Assembly (NCBI GenBank): GCA_905214305.1
Contig: CAJMLK010000026.1
Coordinates: forward strand, 1-35,852
Direction of reading: 5' to 3'
DNA: 35,852 nt
From: an uncultured bacterium
Lineage (GTDB): Bacteria > Desulfobacterota > Desulfovibrionia > Desulfovibrionales > Desulfovibrionaceae
Shown here: in pieces, positions 17,901 to 25,319 of the stretch
Numbering within the stretch: position 1 is the first letter of the stretch
How the letters are laid out: every line of letters begins with the position of its first letter
Notes under the pieces: model-generated
Told to the model about the DNA's origin: nothing
Database searches by the model: none
Seen by the model: only the letters and a program-made list of their open reading frames with translations
Position numbers and translations under genes: made by a program

Positions 17901-17991
17901 TGCGGCCAAGCCAGCCCGTACACAGGCTGAGCAGAAGAACCAGGCACAGTTGCGCCATATTGGAGGTTTTTATAAGCGCTCTTATACTCAT
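14974..17991 (-). CDS. BarA-like hybrid sensor histidine kinase (HAMP-HisKA-ATPase-REC-Hpt)
   Basis: This 1005-residue membrane kinase has a first membrane helix at about 12-29, a periplasmic helical sensor to about 204, and a second helix at about 206-228. A HAMP linker follows (229-282), then HisKA with SHEIRTPLNA (His329) and an ATPase domain with DNAVKY (445-450), DTGPGLG (481-487) and GLGLGLAL. After a Gln/Gly/Ser/Pro linker comes a receiver domain with phosphate-accepting Asp675 in LMDVQMP and Lys728. The Hpt domain has AHTVKG (His859), and a C-terminal helical tail ends the protein. This is a full four-step phosphorelay, like BarA or ArcB. The ATG at 17991 puts the first helix at the N-terminus; a longer frame upstream has no signal. 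No response regulator is next to it, so the target is unknown. Confidence 0.93.
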   Translation of the reverse strand: MSIRALIKTSNMAQLCLVLLLSLCTGWLGRSLYEINGLLRNYHHLESLLAEIGGVSRENYRAALDYISTGDTFHLERWRHLLRIERGETPRPSSAQIAPGERRSLVSLIDGLGVTGSVQVQVQSILAQLVLLESMTETAVRSALKSGPEATPVQARQDRQAALLWVQDNGLARIPDSIAESARQLGDRQRAEFLARLGEREAPLRWTLVAALAGLTLLGSSVLGNTYIFQTRIANPLDRVSRYAESVASGLDPVPLRLRHRDELAVMFASLQRMKGTLYSRIRELREAEQRARRSRQQAVMARSQALTSLELAQRASHVQDDFLRRISHEIRTPLNAIIGMSYLSLQTELNVVQRDYLAQINKSGGVLLDMVNRILDFSSASEGSIRMERKVFAVADLLELLRQSVAGLALEKHLRLKFVLDPSIPAVVAGDERHLEEVLRILLDNAVKYTVSGGVDFRILPSNEPPVRKGAIRLHFVVSDTGPGLGEEQWKKLFEPFTLGDESMTRSFSGLGLGLALARQLVSLMGGELTVSSVPRQGSRFSFSVDMDLPESADGHGGLEPARALTLGEPDFLGQTGQNAQNVQSGQAGQSDQPGPSDQPGQSGQVEAAGSAEAYAPPGPLTVLVVEDNDINAQIARELLEHAGLEAVLATNGLEALQLLEDPAHPPVSLVLMDVQMPVMDGLESTRRIRGMGFSPEDLPVIAMTAHTDMASRMDGKDVGMNDYLTKPVNPETLYATLEKWLVSSPERNPAGQAHEKDGATPMLPKDSRPPAGPEHADAAVSAVSAVSAAGAAPEAQPDGEPVVPIVNVESGLATVGNNRTLYFELLQRFVDHYGDSPARLRKMLESGNLRGAARMAHTVKGVAANLGVERICDLTRMLEEFLPHSLPGHAVLDAFEAEMARVLDYVRSMGRHACRTASGSGHLAEEHRAALLAFLDDLPRRMETDWGAVESSMEKLSLLADGTPHAEEIAAILTAVKDFDMAGAGRLADGLRGSLLRESATEA
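15623..15649. repeat. Three 9-bp tandem repeats in the kinase linker
   Basis: Three exact copies of GCGGAGACG stand in a row. In the kinase they encode Ala-Val-Ser repeats in the low-complexity linker between receiver and Hpt domains. Gain or loss of a unit keeps the frame and would only change linker length. Confidence 0.85.
16185..16218. repeat. 16-bp direct repeat, 18-bp period, in the kinase linker
   Basis: GGCCGGGCTGATCGGA occurs exactly at 16185-16200 and 16203-16218. It encodes part of the Gln/Ser/Gly/Pro-rich linker between the ATPase and receiver domains. Degenerate further units flank it. Confidence 0.85.
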
Positions 17992-18287
17992 GCCTTGTAT
18001 TCCCGAATCCGGGGCGTTCCCGCAGCTCGGCCTGCGGGCGCAACGGCAGTGCGGCTCAAGAGGGTGAGGGGCAAGCGGCCGGTTCCGGCGCGCAGCGCCC
18101 GGAAGCATTTCCGGAGCAAGGCCGCACTGCCGGGGCTGTAACCATTGACGCGCAAAAATACTGTTTCGCCGGGCGGGGCATGGCGGCCGACATGTGCCGG
18201 GCCGCAGGCACAGGCGACCTGCCTGTTTCCCTTGCTGCACCGGAAGAAAAGGACTTTCTGCAGCAGGCGATTACTTGGGAATGAACC
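17992..18287 (-). other. GC-rich structured spacer between cobQ and the kinase
   Basis: About 300 bases of very GC-rich DNA with several possible hairpins, for example TGCTGCA/TGCAGCA in 18236-18266. It lies downstream of cobQ and forms the leader of the kinase. Some short motifs recall parts of a cobalamin riboswitch, but the element is not complete enough to call. No gene is supported. Confidence 0.4.
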
Positions 18288-19979
18288 CTAACACAGGCCA
18301 AGCAGGCCGTAAATGGCCTGCATGTCGAGAGACTTTTCCACAGTGTCGGCCAGACGATCCAGCTCCGGCCCAAGGCTGTAGGGCGTTCCCGCAAGAGGCG
18401 GCAGACCGGCGTCCTGCCGGAGCGCGCCCAAAAAGGCGTGTCTGAAGTCGTCAGCATCAAAAAGCCCGTGCAGATAGCTGCCCCATATCCGCGCCCGGCC
18501 CGCTCCATCGCACAGGCCCCAGCCCAGGGGCCGACCCGCCGTGTCGGCCATCACCACGCGCAGGGCCGCTCCGTCAGCATCCCGGCCCGGCCCGGCAAGA
18601 GGCTGGCTGCGGCCGTGATGAATCTCGTACCCGGCCACTTCCTGCGCGGGAGCCAGCAGCCCGGCAGCGCAGCCGGCGTCCCCGCCCTGCATGTCCGTGG
18701 TCAGACACCGGCAGGCCTGCCCGCCTGCGCGGAGCAGCTGCTTTTCTGCTTCCAGCCGGGTTGCCAGAGGCAGCAGGTCAAGGCCCGGCTCCTGCCCGCC
18801 TTCTTCAAGGCCAAGAGGGTCCGCGATGACACGGCCGAGCATTTGCAGCCCACCGCATATGCCGGTCAGCACGCCGCACTGCCGCTTCATGGCGGCACGG
18901 GCAAACTGAACAATGGCCTCCGCCAGCCCCGTGGCCCGCAAAAATCGCAAATCCGCCACGGTGTTGCGGCTGCCGGGCAGAATCACGGCATGGGGCTGCC
19001 CCCAGTCCTCGGCCCGGCGCACAATGCGCACCCGCAGGGCGGGTTCCTGACGCAGGGCGTCAAGGTCCGTAACATTGCTGATGTGCGGCAGATCCGGCAC
19101 CACCACATCCAGCACGTCCGCGGACGCGGCCTCTGCTCCTCCCAGGCCCAGACCCGGTGTGATGCCCAGCTTGAAGCTCACGGAATCTTCTTCGGGCAGG
19201 CGCAGATTTTCCAGCATGGGTATGACGCCCCAAAAAGGTTTGCCCGTGCGTTTGGCAATCATGTGCAGGGCAGGGTCCAGCAGGCTCGGATCGCCACGAA
19301 ACTTGTTGAGAATAAACCCCGCCACCCGCGCCCTTTCAGCACGGGTCAGCAGTGTCATGGTTCCTGCCAGAGCCGCAAACGCGCCGCCCCTGTCGATATC
19401 CGCCACAAGAGCCACATGCGCGCGCGCGTAGCGGGCCATGCGCATGTTGACGATGTCGTGAGCCTTGAGATTGATTTCCGCCGGGCTGCCGGCGCCCTCA
19501 AGCACCACCACGTCCGCTCCGGCCGACAGGCTGCGGTAGGCACGGCGTACGGCCTTCCAGGCCTCAGGCTTGTAGCGCAGGTAGGCCCCTATGCGCATCT
19601 GCCCCACAGGCTCGCCCAGCACAATGACCTGCGATCCGGTGTGGGACGTGGGCTTGAGCAGAACCGGATTCATGCGTACGTCCGCGGGCAGGCCACAGGC
19701 AACAGCCTGAAGCGCCTGGGCGCGGCCCATCTCCTTGCCGTCATGGGTGACAAAGGAGTTGAGGGCCATATTCTGCGCCTTGAAAGGCACGACCTTAAGC
19801 CCTCGCCGTGCCAGCAGGCGGCACAGGGCCGCCGTGAGCAGGCTTTTGCCCGCATTGGAGCAGGTTCCCTGCAACATGATGGCCGGGGGCAGCCCCTCCG
19901 GACCACGCATGGAGCGCACCGGGGGCGACGTGCCGGACGGTTCGAACCCGGCCTGATGTGAAAAGTGCAAAGAAGACAT
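18288..19979 (-). CDS. cobQ: Cobyric acid synthase CobQ/CbiP
   Basis: This 563-residue enzyme amidates carboxylates b, d, e and g of adenosylcobyrinic acid diamide, using glutamine and ATP, in cobalamin synthesis. The N-terminal dethiobiotin-synthetase-like domain carries the P-loop GTCSNAGKS (38-46) and the family KAQNMALNSF. The C-terminal glutamine amidotransferase domain has the nucleophile Cys375 in GICGGLQMLG and His504 in SYLHGLF. The ATG at 19979 gives about 30 residues before the first strand, slightly longer than usual; only a poor AAGAGG lies near it. No other cobalamin gene is adjacent. Corrinoids serve methyltransferases and radical enzymes in such anaerobes. Confidence 0.95.
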   Translation of the reverse strand: MSSLHFSHQAGFEPSGTSPPVRSMRGPEGLPPAIMLQGTCSNAGKSLLTAALCRLLARRGLKVVPFKAQNMALNSFVTHDGKEMGRAQALQAVACGLPADVRMNPVLLKPTSHTGSQVIVLGEPVGQMRIGAYLRYKPEAWKAVRRAYRSLSAGADVVVLEGAGSPAEINLKAHDIVNMRMARYARAHVALVADIDRGGAFAALAGTMTLLTRAERARVAGFILNKFRGDPSLLDPALHMIAKRTGKPFWGVIPMLENLRLPEEDSVSFKLGITPGLGLGGAEAASADVLDVVVPDLPHISNVTDLDALRQEPALRVRIVRRAEDWGQPHAVILPGSRNTVADLRFLRATGLAEAIVQFARAAMKRQCGVLTGICGGLQMLGRVIADPLGLEEGGQEPGLDLLPLATRLEAEKQLLRAGGQACRCLTTDMQGGDAGCAAGLLAPAQEVAGYEIHHGRSQPLAGPGRDADGAALRVVMADTAGRPLGWGLCDGAGRARIWGSYLHGLFDADDFRHAFLGALRQDAGLPPLAGTPYSLGPELDRLADTVEKSLDMQAIYGLLGLC

Positions 19980-20199
19980 GCCTCTTCATACGCCCAAGAG
20001 CCATTCCGGGCAAGATACGCCAGCGCCGCGCGCAGCGCCTGCGGGAACGAACTTGCACAGCGGCTGCCCATTTCGTATAAAGACAGAAGAAAAACAGGAG
20101 CGGTCACGCCCCACGCCCCCCCACGAGGCGGCGCAGGACGACATGCGCGGCAGCAGCCGACATGCGCGGTGAACCGGAACACTCTGGAGATATTGACCT

Positions 20200-22278
20200 A
20201 TGAAACGCTTTCTGCTCTGGACTGTGGGCATCTTGCTGGCAGTCACGGCTACCCTGGCCGTCTTGCTCAGCCGGATGGACACGGACTTTGTGGTCAGGCA
20301 GATCGCCGACGCCACAGCCGGGGCCACAGGCAAGCCCCTTGTATTTGAAAGTTCGCCCAAACTCTCTTTTTTCCCGCCCGGGGTCAGCTTTGGTGCGGCC
20401 CGGTGGGGGCAGCCGGAACAGGACGAAAGCCTTGCCGTCTCCGTCAAGGGGGGCATGGCCGAACTGGAGTTCATGCCGCTGCTGTCCGGCACGGTGGTCC
20501 TGCGTGAACTGCGACTGGACAACCCTTCGGTTACCGTCCGGCAAAACATGCGCAGCGCCACAGGCGACAAAAAAACCGCTGACGCCGCGCCCCCTGAAAA
20601 AAGCACCGTTGCGGGCAGCAATAGCGAAAAAACAGATGCAAACCCCGCCCAAAGTGTAAAAACGGGCGCAGCCCCCCGCGATACCGCCCCGCCCGTCGAA
20701 CTCAAGCGTCTGGTCATTCGTCAGGGCGCCCTGAATGTCATTGACGCCCAGGGGCAGGACATCAGGATCAGCGACCTGAACCTTTCAGCGGAAAACCTGC
20801 GTCCAGGTCAGGAAACCACCGTCAAATGCGATTTCACCATCGCTCTTGGCGACGCTCCAGAAACAGACGGGCACATCGCCGGCAATCTGGCCCTTTCGGC
20901 CAAGCTCCGCTACGTCGCGCCCGCCCTTGCCCTGCGCCAGACCTCCCTGACATTCAATCCGCTTTCAGGCCCGCTGCCCAAAGAGGCTGGCCCCCTGCAA
21001 CTCAACATTGAAGGCAGCCTTGATCTGAACAGCCTGCGCATGCGCGTGGACAAGGGCTGGCTCGCCACGCCTCAGGCGCGTCTGGGCCTTCAGGGTGAGG
21101 CCGCTTTCAACCCCCCGGCGTTCACCGGCAATGCCGAGATAGACGGCTCCCCCCGCAAGCTTGCCGCTCTGGCCGGGGTGTCGCTCAAACCCGTGGCACA
21201 GGGCGTCACGGACGGGCTGAACCTCAAGGCCCGGATGGCGTACGGCAACAACAGCCTCAACCTTTCTGACATCCACGCCCGCGTGGACGACATCACCATG
21301 CGCGGGCAGTTCCGTCTGGGGCTTGAACCCGGCAAACCCCTGTCCATAACGGCGGATGTTCAGCTCAGCGCCATCAATCTGGATAATTATCTGCCCCTGC
21401 CCGACACTGCCGAAAAGGGCGGCAGCACTGGCGCAGCACCCGCAAGCGGAACAACAGCGGCAAAAAACAGCGCTGCGGGCAAAACGCCCATGCCGGACCT
21501 CAATATCCGCCTGAGTCTGGCACGCCTGAATCTGGAAAAACTTCAGGTGCGTGACCTCCAGCTGGCGGCGCAGGGCCTGCGGGGCAACTACACCATTACG
21601 GCCCTCAACGGCGTTCTTGGCAGCGGCGGCAAAATACACGCCACCGGAGCCGCCCGTCTGGCTGACACCGCCAATCCCGCTTACGCCATCAAGGGCACGG
21701 CCTCGGAGGTCAACCTGGGCAACCTGCTGGAAAGCCTCGGCAAGGGGCGGCCCCTGAACGGCATGGCGCGGCTTGATGCCGACCTGACCTTTGCCGGAAA
21801 AAGCGCCACCGCCATGCAAAACAGCCTTTCCGGAAAAGGACAGCTTGAAGTGCGCCAGATGCACATGGAATCCATGCCCACACTGCCCGGAAATATCCCC
21901 GGGCTTCAGGGGCGCGTGCCCGAAACCATCGACGTTGTGCGCATCCCCTTCACGGCACGGAGCGGCGAAATCACCGCCAACCCCGTCAGCGCGGGCGCAC
22001 AGGGCCTCAGCGCACGTGGACGGGGCGTAATCAGCCTGCCGCGCCGGAATCTGGACGCGACCATCAACGTGGAAACATTGGGCATGACCATACCGCTTAT
22101 CATTCGCGGGCCATTTGACAATATCGCGTATTATGCGGACCCGCGCTTTGCTCTGGACGTTGCCAGCAAACTGCCCGCCATCTTGCAGGGCAAAAGCAAA
22201 AAGAACGATTCAGATCCGCAGCGGCAGGATGACATGCGCGGCGCAGGTGATCTCATCCGGGGTCTTTTCGGGCGGTAA
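20200..22278 (+). CDS. AsmA-family envelope protein
   Basis: This 692-residue protein has a single N-terminal membrane helix (about 4-24) and then a long beta-rich periplasmic body. It ends in the AsmA-type block near NVETLGMTIPLIIRGPFDN. AsmA-family proteins belong to the bridge-like lipid transport group implicated in outer-membrane lipid homeostasis. A Lys/Ala/Thr/Pro-rich linker lies at about 120-165 and a second Gly/Ala/Thr-rich one at about 405-430. The ATG at 20200 has GGAG (20186-20189) ten nucleotides ahead. It is divergent from cobQ with a 220-bp gap, and is followed by a hairpin, so it is probably monocistronic. Confidence 0.88.
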   Translation: MKRFLLWTVGILLAVTATLAVLLSRMDTDFVVRQIADATAGATGKPLVFESSPKLSFFPPGVSFGAARWGQPEQDESLAVSVKGGMAELEFMPLLSGTVVLRELRLDNPSVTVRQNMRSATGDKKTADAAPPEKSTVAGSNSEKTDANPAQSVKTGAAPRDTAPPVELKRLVIRQGALNVIDAQGQDIRISDLNLSAENLRPGQETTVKCDFTIALGDAPETDGHIAGNLALSAKLRYVAPALALRQTSLTFNPLSGPLPKEAGPLQLNIEGSLDLNSLRMRVDKGWLATPQARLGLQGEAAFNPPAFTGNAEIDGSPRKLAALAGVSLKPVAQGVTDGLNLKARMAYGNNSLNLSDIHARVDDITMRGQFRLGLEPGKPLSITADVQLSAINLDNYLPLPDTAEKGGSTGAAPASGTTAAKNSAAGKTPMPDLNIRLSLARLNLEKLQVRDLQLAAQGLRGNYTITALNGVLGSGGKIHATGAARLADTANPAYAIKGTASEVNLGNLLESLGKGRPLNGMARLDADLTFAGKSATAMQNSLSGKGQLEVRQMHMESMPTLPGNIPGLQGRVPETIDVVRIPFTARSGEITANPVSAGAQGLSARGRGVISLPRRNLDATINVETLGMTIPLIIRGPFDNIAYYADPRFALDVASKLPAILQGKSKKNDSDPQRQDDMRGAGDLIRGLFGR

Positions 22279-22287
22279 CGCCCCGTC

Positions 22288-22318
22288 TGCTGCCGGAATG
22301 TCCGCATTTCCGGCAGCA
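22288..22318 (+). terminator. 11-bp hairpin after the AsmA gene
   Basis: TGCTGCCGGAA (22288-22298) pairs perfectly with 22308-22318 around a 9-nt loop, ten bases after the stop. No T-tract follows, so termination is probable but not certain. Confidence 0.6.
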
Positions 22319-22830
22319 CGGGCTGTGTGCCCCGGCCTCAAGAAGATGAACAGTGCGTCGCTGCCCGAGACTGCCCGAGGCTGCCCGAAGGACAATCTTG
22401 CGGTCCGCCTGATGTTGCGGTGAACGCGCGTCTGGAGTACCCTTGGGCAAGTACGCCGCAAGAACCGGAACCACGGGCGTTTTACCGCGCATGTCGTGCG
22501 GTGAAATGCCTTCCCGCCTCGACACGCCAGACGGCGTTGCCCGCAAGGCCGGAAAGTGGCGCGGCGGCTTTGGGCAAAACTTGCCTTTTCCGCCTGACAG
22601 GCTAAAGCTTTTGGTCAGGCGGGCGTTAAGAAGTCAAGAGGGCCGTTTTACGGCCCGGATTCGCGCAAGAACGTCTTGCGCCGCTGCAGGGCTTGTGGCC
22701 CGTCCGGCATGTCCGCTGAGCAGAGCTATCAGCCTGTGACGCGGCCTGCGGCAGTTTTCCGGGGTACGGTTTTCCCCGGCACGGCAGGTGAAAAAACGAC
22801 ACAGGATGAATTGAGCCTACAGGCGGCACT
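22319..22830. other. Intergenic region upstream of motA
   Basis: About 510 bases without a supported gene. It holds three hairpins: CCGCCTGAC/GTCAGGCGG at 22590-22622, GGGCCG/CGGCCC at 22640-22656, and CCGGGG/CCCCGG at 22759-22779. The stator promoter should be here, but I found neither a good sigma-28 nor a sigma-54 match. Confidence 0.45.
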
Positions 22831-23679
22831 ATGTATTTATTAATTGGTCTAGCCATCGTCGCGGGTTCGGTGTTCACGGGTTACACCCTAGCCCACGGTG
22901 AATGGGGCATACTTTTCCAACCTGCGGAATTCATTATTATCCTTGGCTGCGGACTGGGAGCTTTTTTCGGTTCGCAAACCAAGTATACTTTCGGGCTTAT
23001 TCTCAAAAGCCTGAAGCACCTGTTTGCCGACCCCGGTTCAAGCAAGGGCCGCTATCTGGAAACCCTGGCCCTGCTCTACGCGCTTTTTTCCAAGATGCAC
23101 CGCGAAGGCGTCATCAGTATTGAAAGCGATGTGGAAAAACCGGAGTCCAGCCCCATTTTCAGCAAATATCCCAACATTTCCAAAGATACCAAGATCGTCA
23201 ACTTCATTGGCGACACCCTGCGGGTCTACCTGACCACCGGCGACCCCGCAGACATTGACAGCCTCATGGATGTGGACATCACCACCATGCGCGAAGAAGG
23301 CATCCTGCCCGCGCATGCCGTGTCGCACATGGCCGAATCACTGCCGGGCATGGGTATCGTCGCCTGCGTTCTCGGCGTTGTGCTTGCCATGGGCAAAATC
23401 AACGAGCCGCCCGAAGTGCTCGGCCACTACATCGGCGCGGCCCTCGTGGGCACGTTCTTCGGTATTCTCTGCTGCTACGGCCTGTTTGGCCCCATGGGCT
23501 CAAAGCTTGAAAACTACGTGGCCGAAGAGCATTTTTACTATCATTCCGTCAAGGAGGCCGTGGCGGCCGCCATTCGTGGTTCCACCCCCCTTATTGCCGT
23601 GGAATACGGGCGCAGGGCCATCCCCTATCCTTTCCGCCCCAGCTTTGCGGAAATGGAAGACAAGCTGAAGAGCGGCTAG
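22831..23679 (+). CDS. motA: Flagellar stator protein MotA
   Basis: This 282-residue protein is the proton-channel stator subunit that, with MotB, drives flagellar rotation. Two membrane helices at the N-terminus (about 1-20 and 33-50) precede a large cytoplasmic loop that contacts FliG. Two further helices follow at about 168-188 (LPGMGIVACVLGVVLAMG) and 200-222. The conserved prolines at the start of the third helix and in YGLFGPMGSKLE are present. The length agrees with E. coli MotA (295). The ATG at 22831 has AGGCGG 4-5 nt upstream. motB follows after 175 bp that contain a tandem repeat. Confidence 0.95.
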   Translation: MYLLIGLAIVAGSVFTGYTLAHGEWGILFQPAEFIIILGCGLGAFFGSQTKYTFGLILKSLKHLFADPGSSKGRYLETLALLYALFSKMHREGVISIESDVEKPESSPIFSKYPNISKDTKIVNFIGDTLRVYLTTGDPADIDSLMDVDITTMREEGILPAHAVSHMAESLPGMGIVACVLGVVLAMGKINEPPEVLGHYIGAALVGTFFGILCCYGLFGPMGSKLENYVAEEHFYYHSVKEAVAAAIRGSTPLIAVEYGRRAIPYPFRPSFAEMEDKLKSG

Positions 23680-23680
23680 G

Positions 23681-23748
23681 CAAACCAGCCGTCGGGACAA
23701 ACCGGTCATCGGGACAAAACAGCCATTGGCGCAAACCGGTCAGCATGT
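23681..23748. repeat. Four 17-bp tandem repeats between motA and motB
   Basis: Four consecutive 17-nt units begin at 23681, 23698, 23715 and 23732. Units 1 and 2 are CAAACCAGCCGTCGGGA and CAAACCGGTCATCGGGA (3 differences); unit 3 is more diverged, and unit 4 is diverged at its 3' end. The array starts directly after the motA stop and ends about 105 bp ahead of motB. Confidence 0.85.
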
Positions 23749-23854
23749 TTTTCGGCAGCCTGCGCACTGCATCTTTATGCCGCAGGCTGCACGCGCAGCG
23801 CGGCATATCCGGCGGCCCTCGTCGGACACGGCATAAACCTGAGGAGTCTGCTTT

Positions 23855-24562
23855 ATGGGCGGCGCATGGAAAGTCGCTTACGCCGACTTTGTTACGGCCA
23901 TGATGGCCTTCTTTCTTCTGCTCTGGGTGCTCAGCATGGTTCCCCCGGAAACCCGGGCGGGCCTCGCCGCATATTTCAGCGGCGACCGCAACTTTGACTC
24001 CAGCTCCACATCGCCCGTCTCCAACAACCCCTTTATCCAGAATACAGACAAGATAGACACGCGGGACATCAAGATCAGCGAAGTGGAAAAATCTCACTAC
24101 GCCATTGCCCAAAAGATCAAGCAGCTTCTCATGGCCGACGCGGTTCCCCAGAGCGCTTCGGGCATCAGCGCCGACGACGTGGGCGTGCAGTTGCGGGTCA
24201 ACTCCGACATCATGTTCAAGCACGGCACGGTAGAACTGCTGCCCGAGGGGGACAGGGTTCTTTCATCCGTGCTCAAGCTGATGGAGGAATACAACCTCTA
24301 TCTGGTTGTGCGTGGGCACGCGGACTCCGCCGAGGCGGCTCCGCCCTTCAGCTCCGCCTGGGAGCTATCCGGCGCGCGCGCCGCCGCCATGGTCAACTAT
24401 CTGGCGCAGCACGGCATCAAGGCCACCCGCATGCGCGCCGTCAGTTACGGTGATACCCGTCCGCTCAAGCCGGGCATTGACGAACAGAGCCGCGCCATGA
24501 ACCGGCGGGTAGAGTTTTTCTTCCACCGCCCCGAGGTCATGTCGTACAGCGTGGTTTATTAG
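23855..24562 (+). CDS. motB: Flagellar stator protein MotB
   Basis: This 235-residue protein has the MotB N-terminus GGAWKVAYADFVTAMMAFFLLLWVLS, seen at residues 2-27 as one membrane helix. Asp11 is the expected proton-carrying aspartate. A linker of about 75 residues leads to an OmpA-like peptidoglycan-binding domain (about 100-230) with GHADSAEA and the C-terminal NRRVEFFF. It starts with almost no cytoplasmic tail, shorter than in E. coli MotB (308). The ATG at 23855 has GAGG about ten nucleotides upstream. It pairs with motA to form the stator. Confidence 0.95.
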   Translation: MGGAWKVAYADFVTAMMAFFLLLWVLSMVPPETRAGLAAYFSGDRNFDSSSTSPVSNNPFIQNTDKIDTRDIKISEVEKSHYAIAQKIKQLLMADAVPQSASGISADDVGVQLRVNSDIMFKHGTVELLPEGDRVLSSVLKLMEEYNLYLVVRGHADSAEAAPPFSSAWELSGARAAAMVNYLAQHGIKATRMRAVSYGDTRPLKPGIDEQSRAMNRRVEFFFHRPEVMSYSVVY

Positions 24563-24640
24563 AGCATTTAACACTTTTCAAGGGTACAAGGCTCTGGCTG
24601 CCTTTGTCAGTAACGCCCTTCGCCCTGACAGCTGGAGCGT

Positions 24641-24662
24641 GCCCGCAGGCGGGCCGATTTTT
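24641..24662 (+). terminator. Intrinsic terminator after motB
   Basis: GCCCG (24641-24645) pairs with CGGGC (24650-24654), followed by CGA and five T (24658-24662). A second small hairpin, TGTCAG/CTGACA, lies just ahead at about 24605-24630. Together they end the motAB unit. Confidence 0.65.
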
Positions 24663-24701
24663 CTCACTGCGCCAAAGGGCGCACAGCCCTCAGGATAACC
24701 C

Positions 24702-25319
24702 ATGCCGCTCATCTTTCTCGTGGGGCCCAGAGCCTGCGGCAAAACCACCGTAGGGCGTGCTCTGGCCCGACGCCTTGGTCTGCCTTTTGCGGATACGGAT
24801 CACTATCTCCACAGCAAGACGGGCAGCACCGTGGCCCAGATTGTCGCAGCAGAAGGCTGGCCCGGCTTTCGCCGCCGGGAAAGCGAGGCTCTGCGCCAGC
24901 TTGCACAGCAGCACCAGTCCGCCGGAGCCGTTATCGCCACCGGTGGCGGCATGGTGCTGGACGCGCAAAACCGCGCCTTCATGCGCGAGCAGGGCCGCGT
25001 CCTCTATCTGTCAGCCTCAGCGGAAGCACTGGTCGCACGCCTGACGGGCAATCCCCTTACGTCACAAAGACCCTCGCTCACCGGAACCTCCATCGCTGAT
25101 GAGGTCGCTCAGGTTCTGCAAGAACGCCTCCCCCTTTACGAACAGACTGCCCACCATTCTCTGGATGCGGCGCTTGCACCCGGGCGCATCTGCGCGCTTG
25201 TTGCAGCCCTGCTGAGCGAACATGCCCAGCCGGTCGCATCCGGCGCCCCGGACAAGCCGCGCCAATCAGATGAAGCGGGCCAGTCAGGGCAGGCAGGCCG
25301 AGATCCCGACAGTGAATAG
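24702..25319 (+). CDS. aroK: Shikimate kinase
   Basis: This 205-residue P-loop kinase phosphorylates shikimate at O3 in the common aromatic pathway. The Walker A loop GPRACGKTT is at 8-16, the shikimate-binding DTDHYL near 31, GWPGFRRRES with the conserved arginines near 53-60, and GGG near 81. The lid contains QRPSLTG. The last 25 residues are a charged, Gln/Gly-rich extension absent from E. coli AroK/AroL. The ATG at 24702 has AGGA upstream. It overlaps the next gene by eight bases. No other aro gene is adjacent. Confidence 0.93.
   Translation: MPLIFLVGPRACGKTTVGRALARRLGLPFADTDHYLHSKTGSTVAQIVAAEGWPGFRRRESEALRQLAQQHQSAGAVIATGGGMVLDAQNRAFMREQGRVLYLSASAEALVARLTGNPLTSQRPSLTGTSIADEVAQVLQERLPLYEQTAHHSLDAALAPGRICALVAALLSEHAQPVASGAPDKPRQSDEAGQSGQAGRDPDSE

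Noticed and set aside
17992..18287. Possible cobalamin riboswitch between cobQ and the kinase
   Set aside because: On the minus strand AAGGGAAACAGG with a following CCTG stem recalls the aptamer core, but the conserved loop and the B12 box are missing, and the position after cobQ is wrong. A covariance-model search would settle it.
19935..19960. tRNA-like GGTTCGAACC inside cobQ
   Set aside because: The flanking bases do not form a T-stem, there is no acceptor or anticodon arm, and it lies in a coding region.
20134..22242. 18-bp direct repeats (17 of 18 identical) at both ends of the AsmA gene
   Set aside because: One such pair is expected by chance in a 36-kb GC-rich window, and the second copy is inside the coding sequence.
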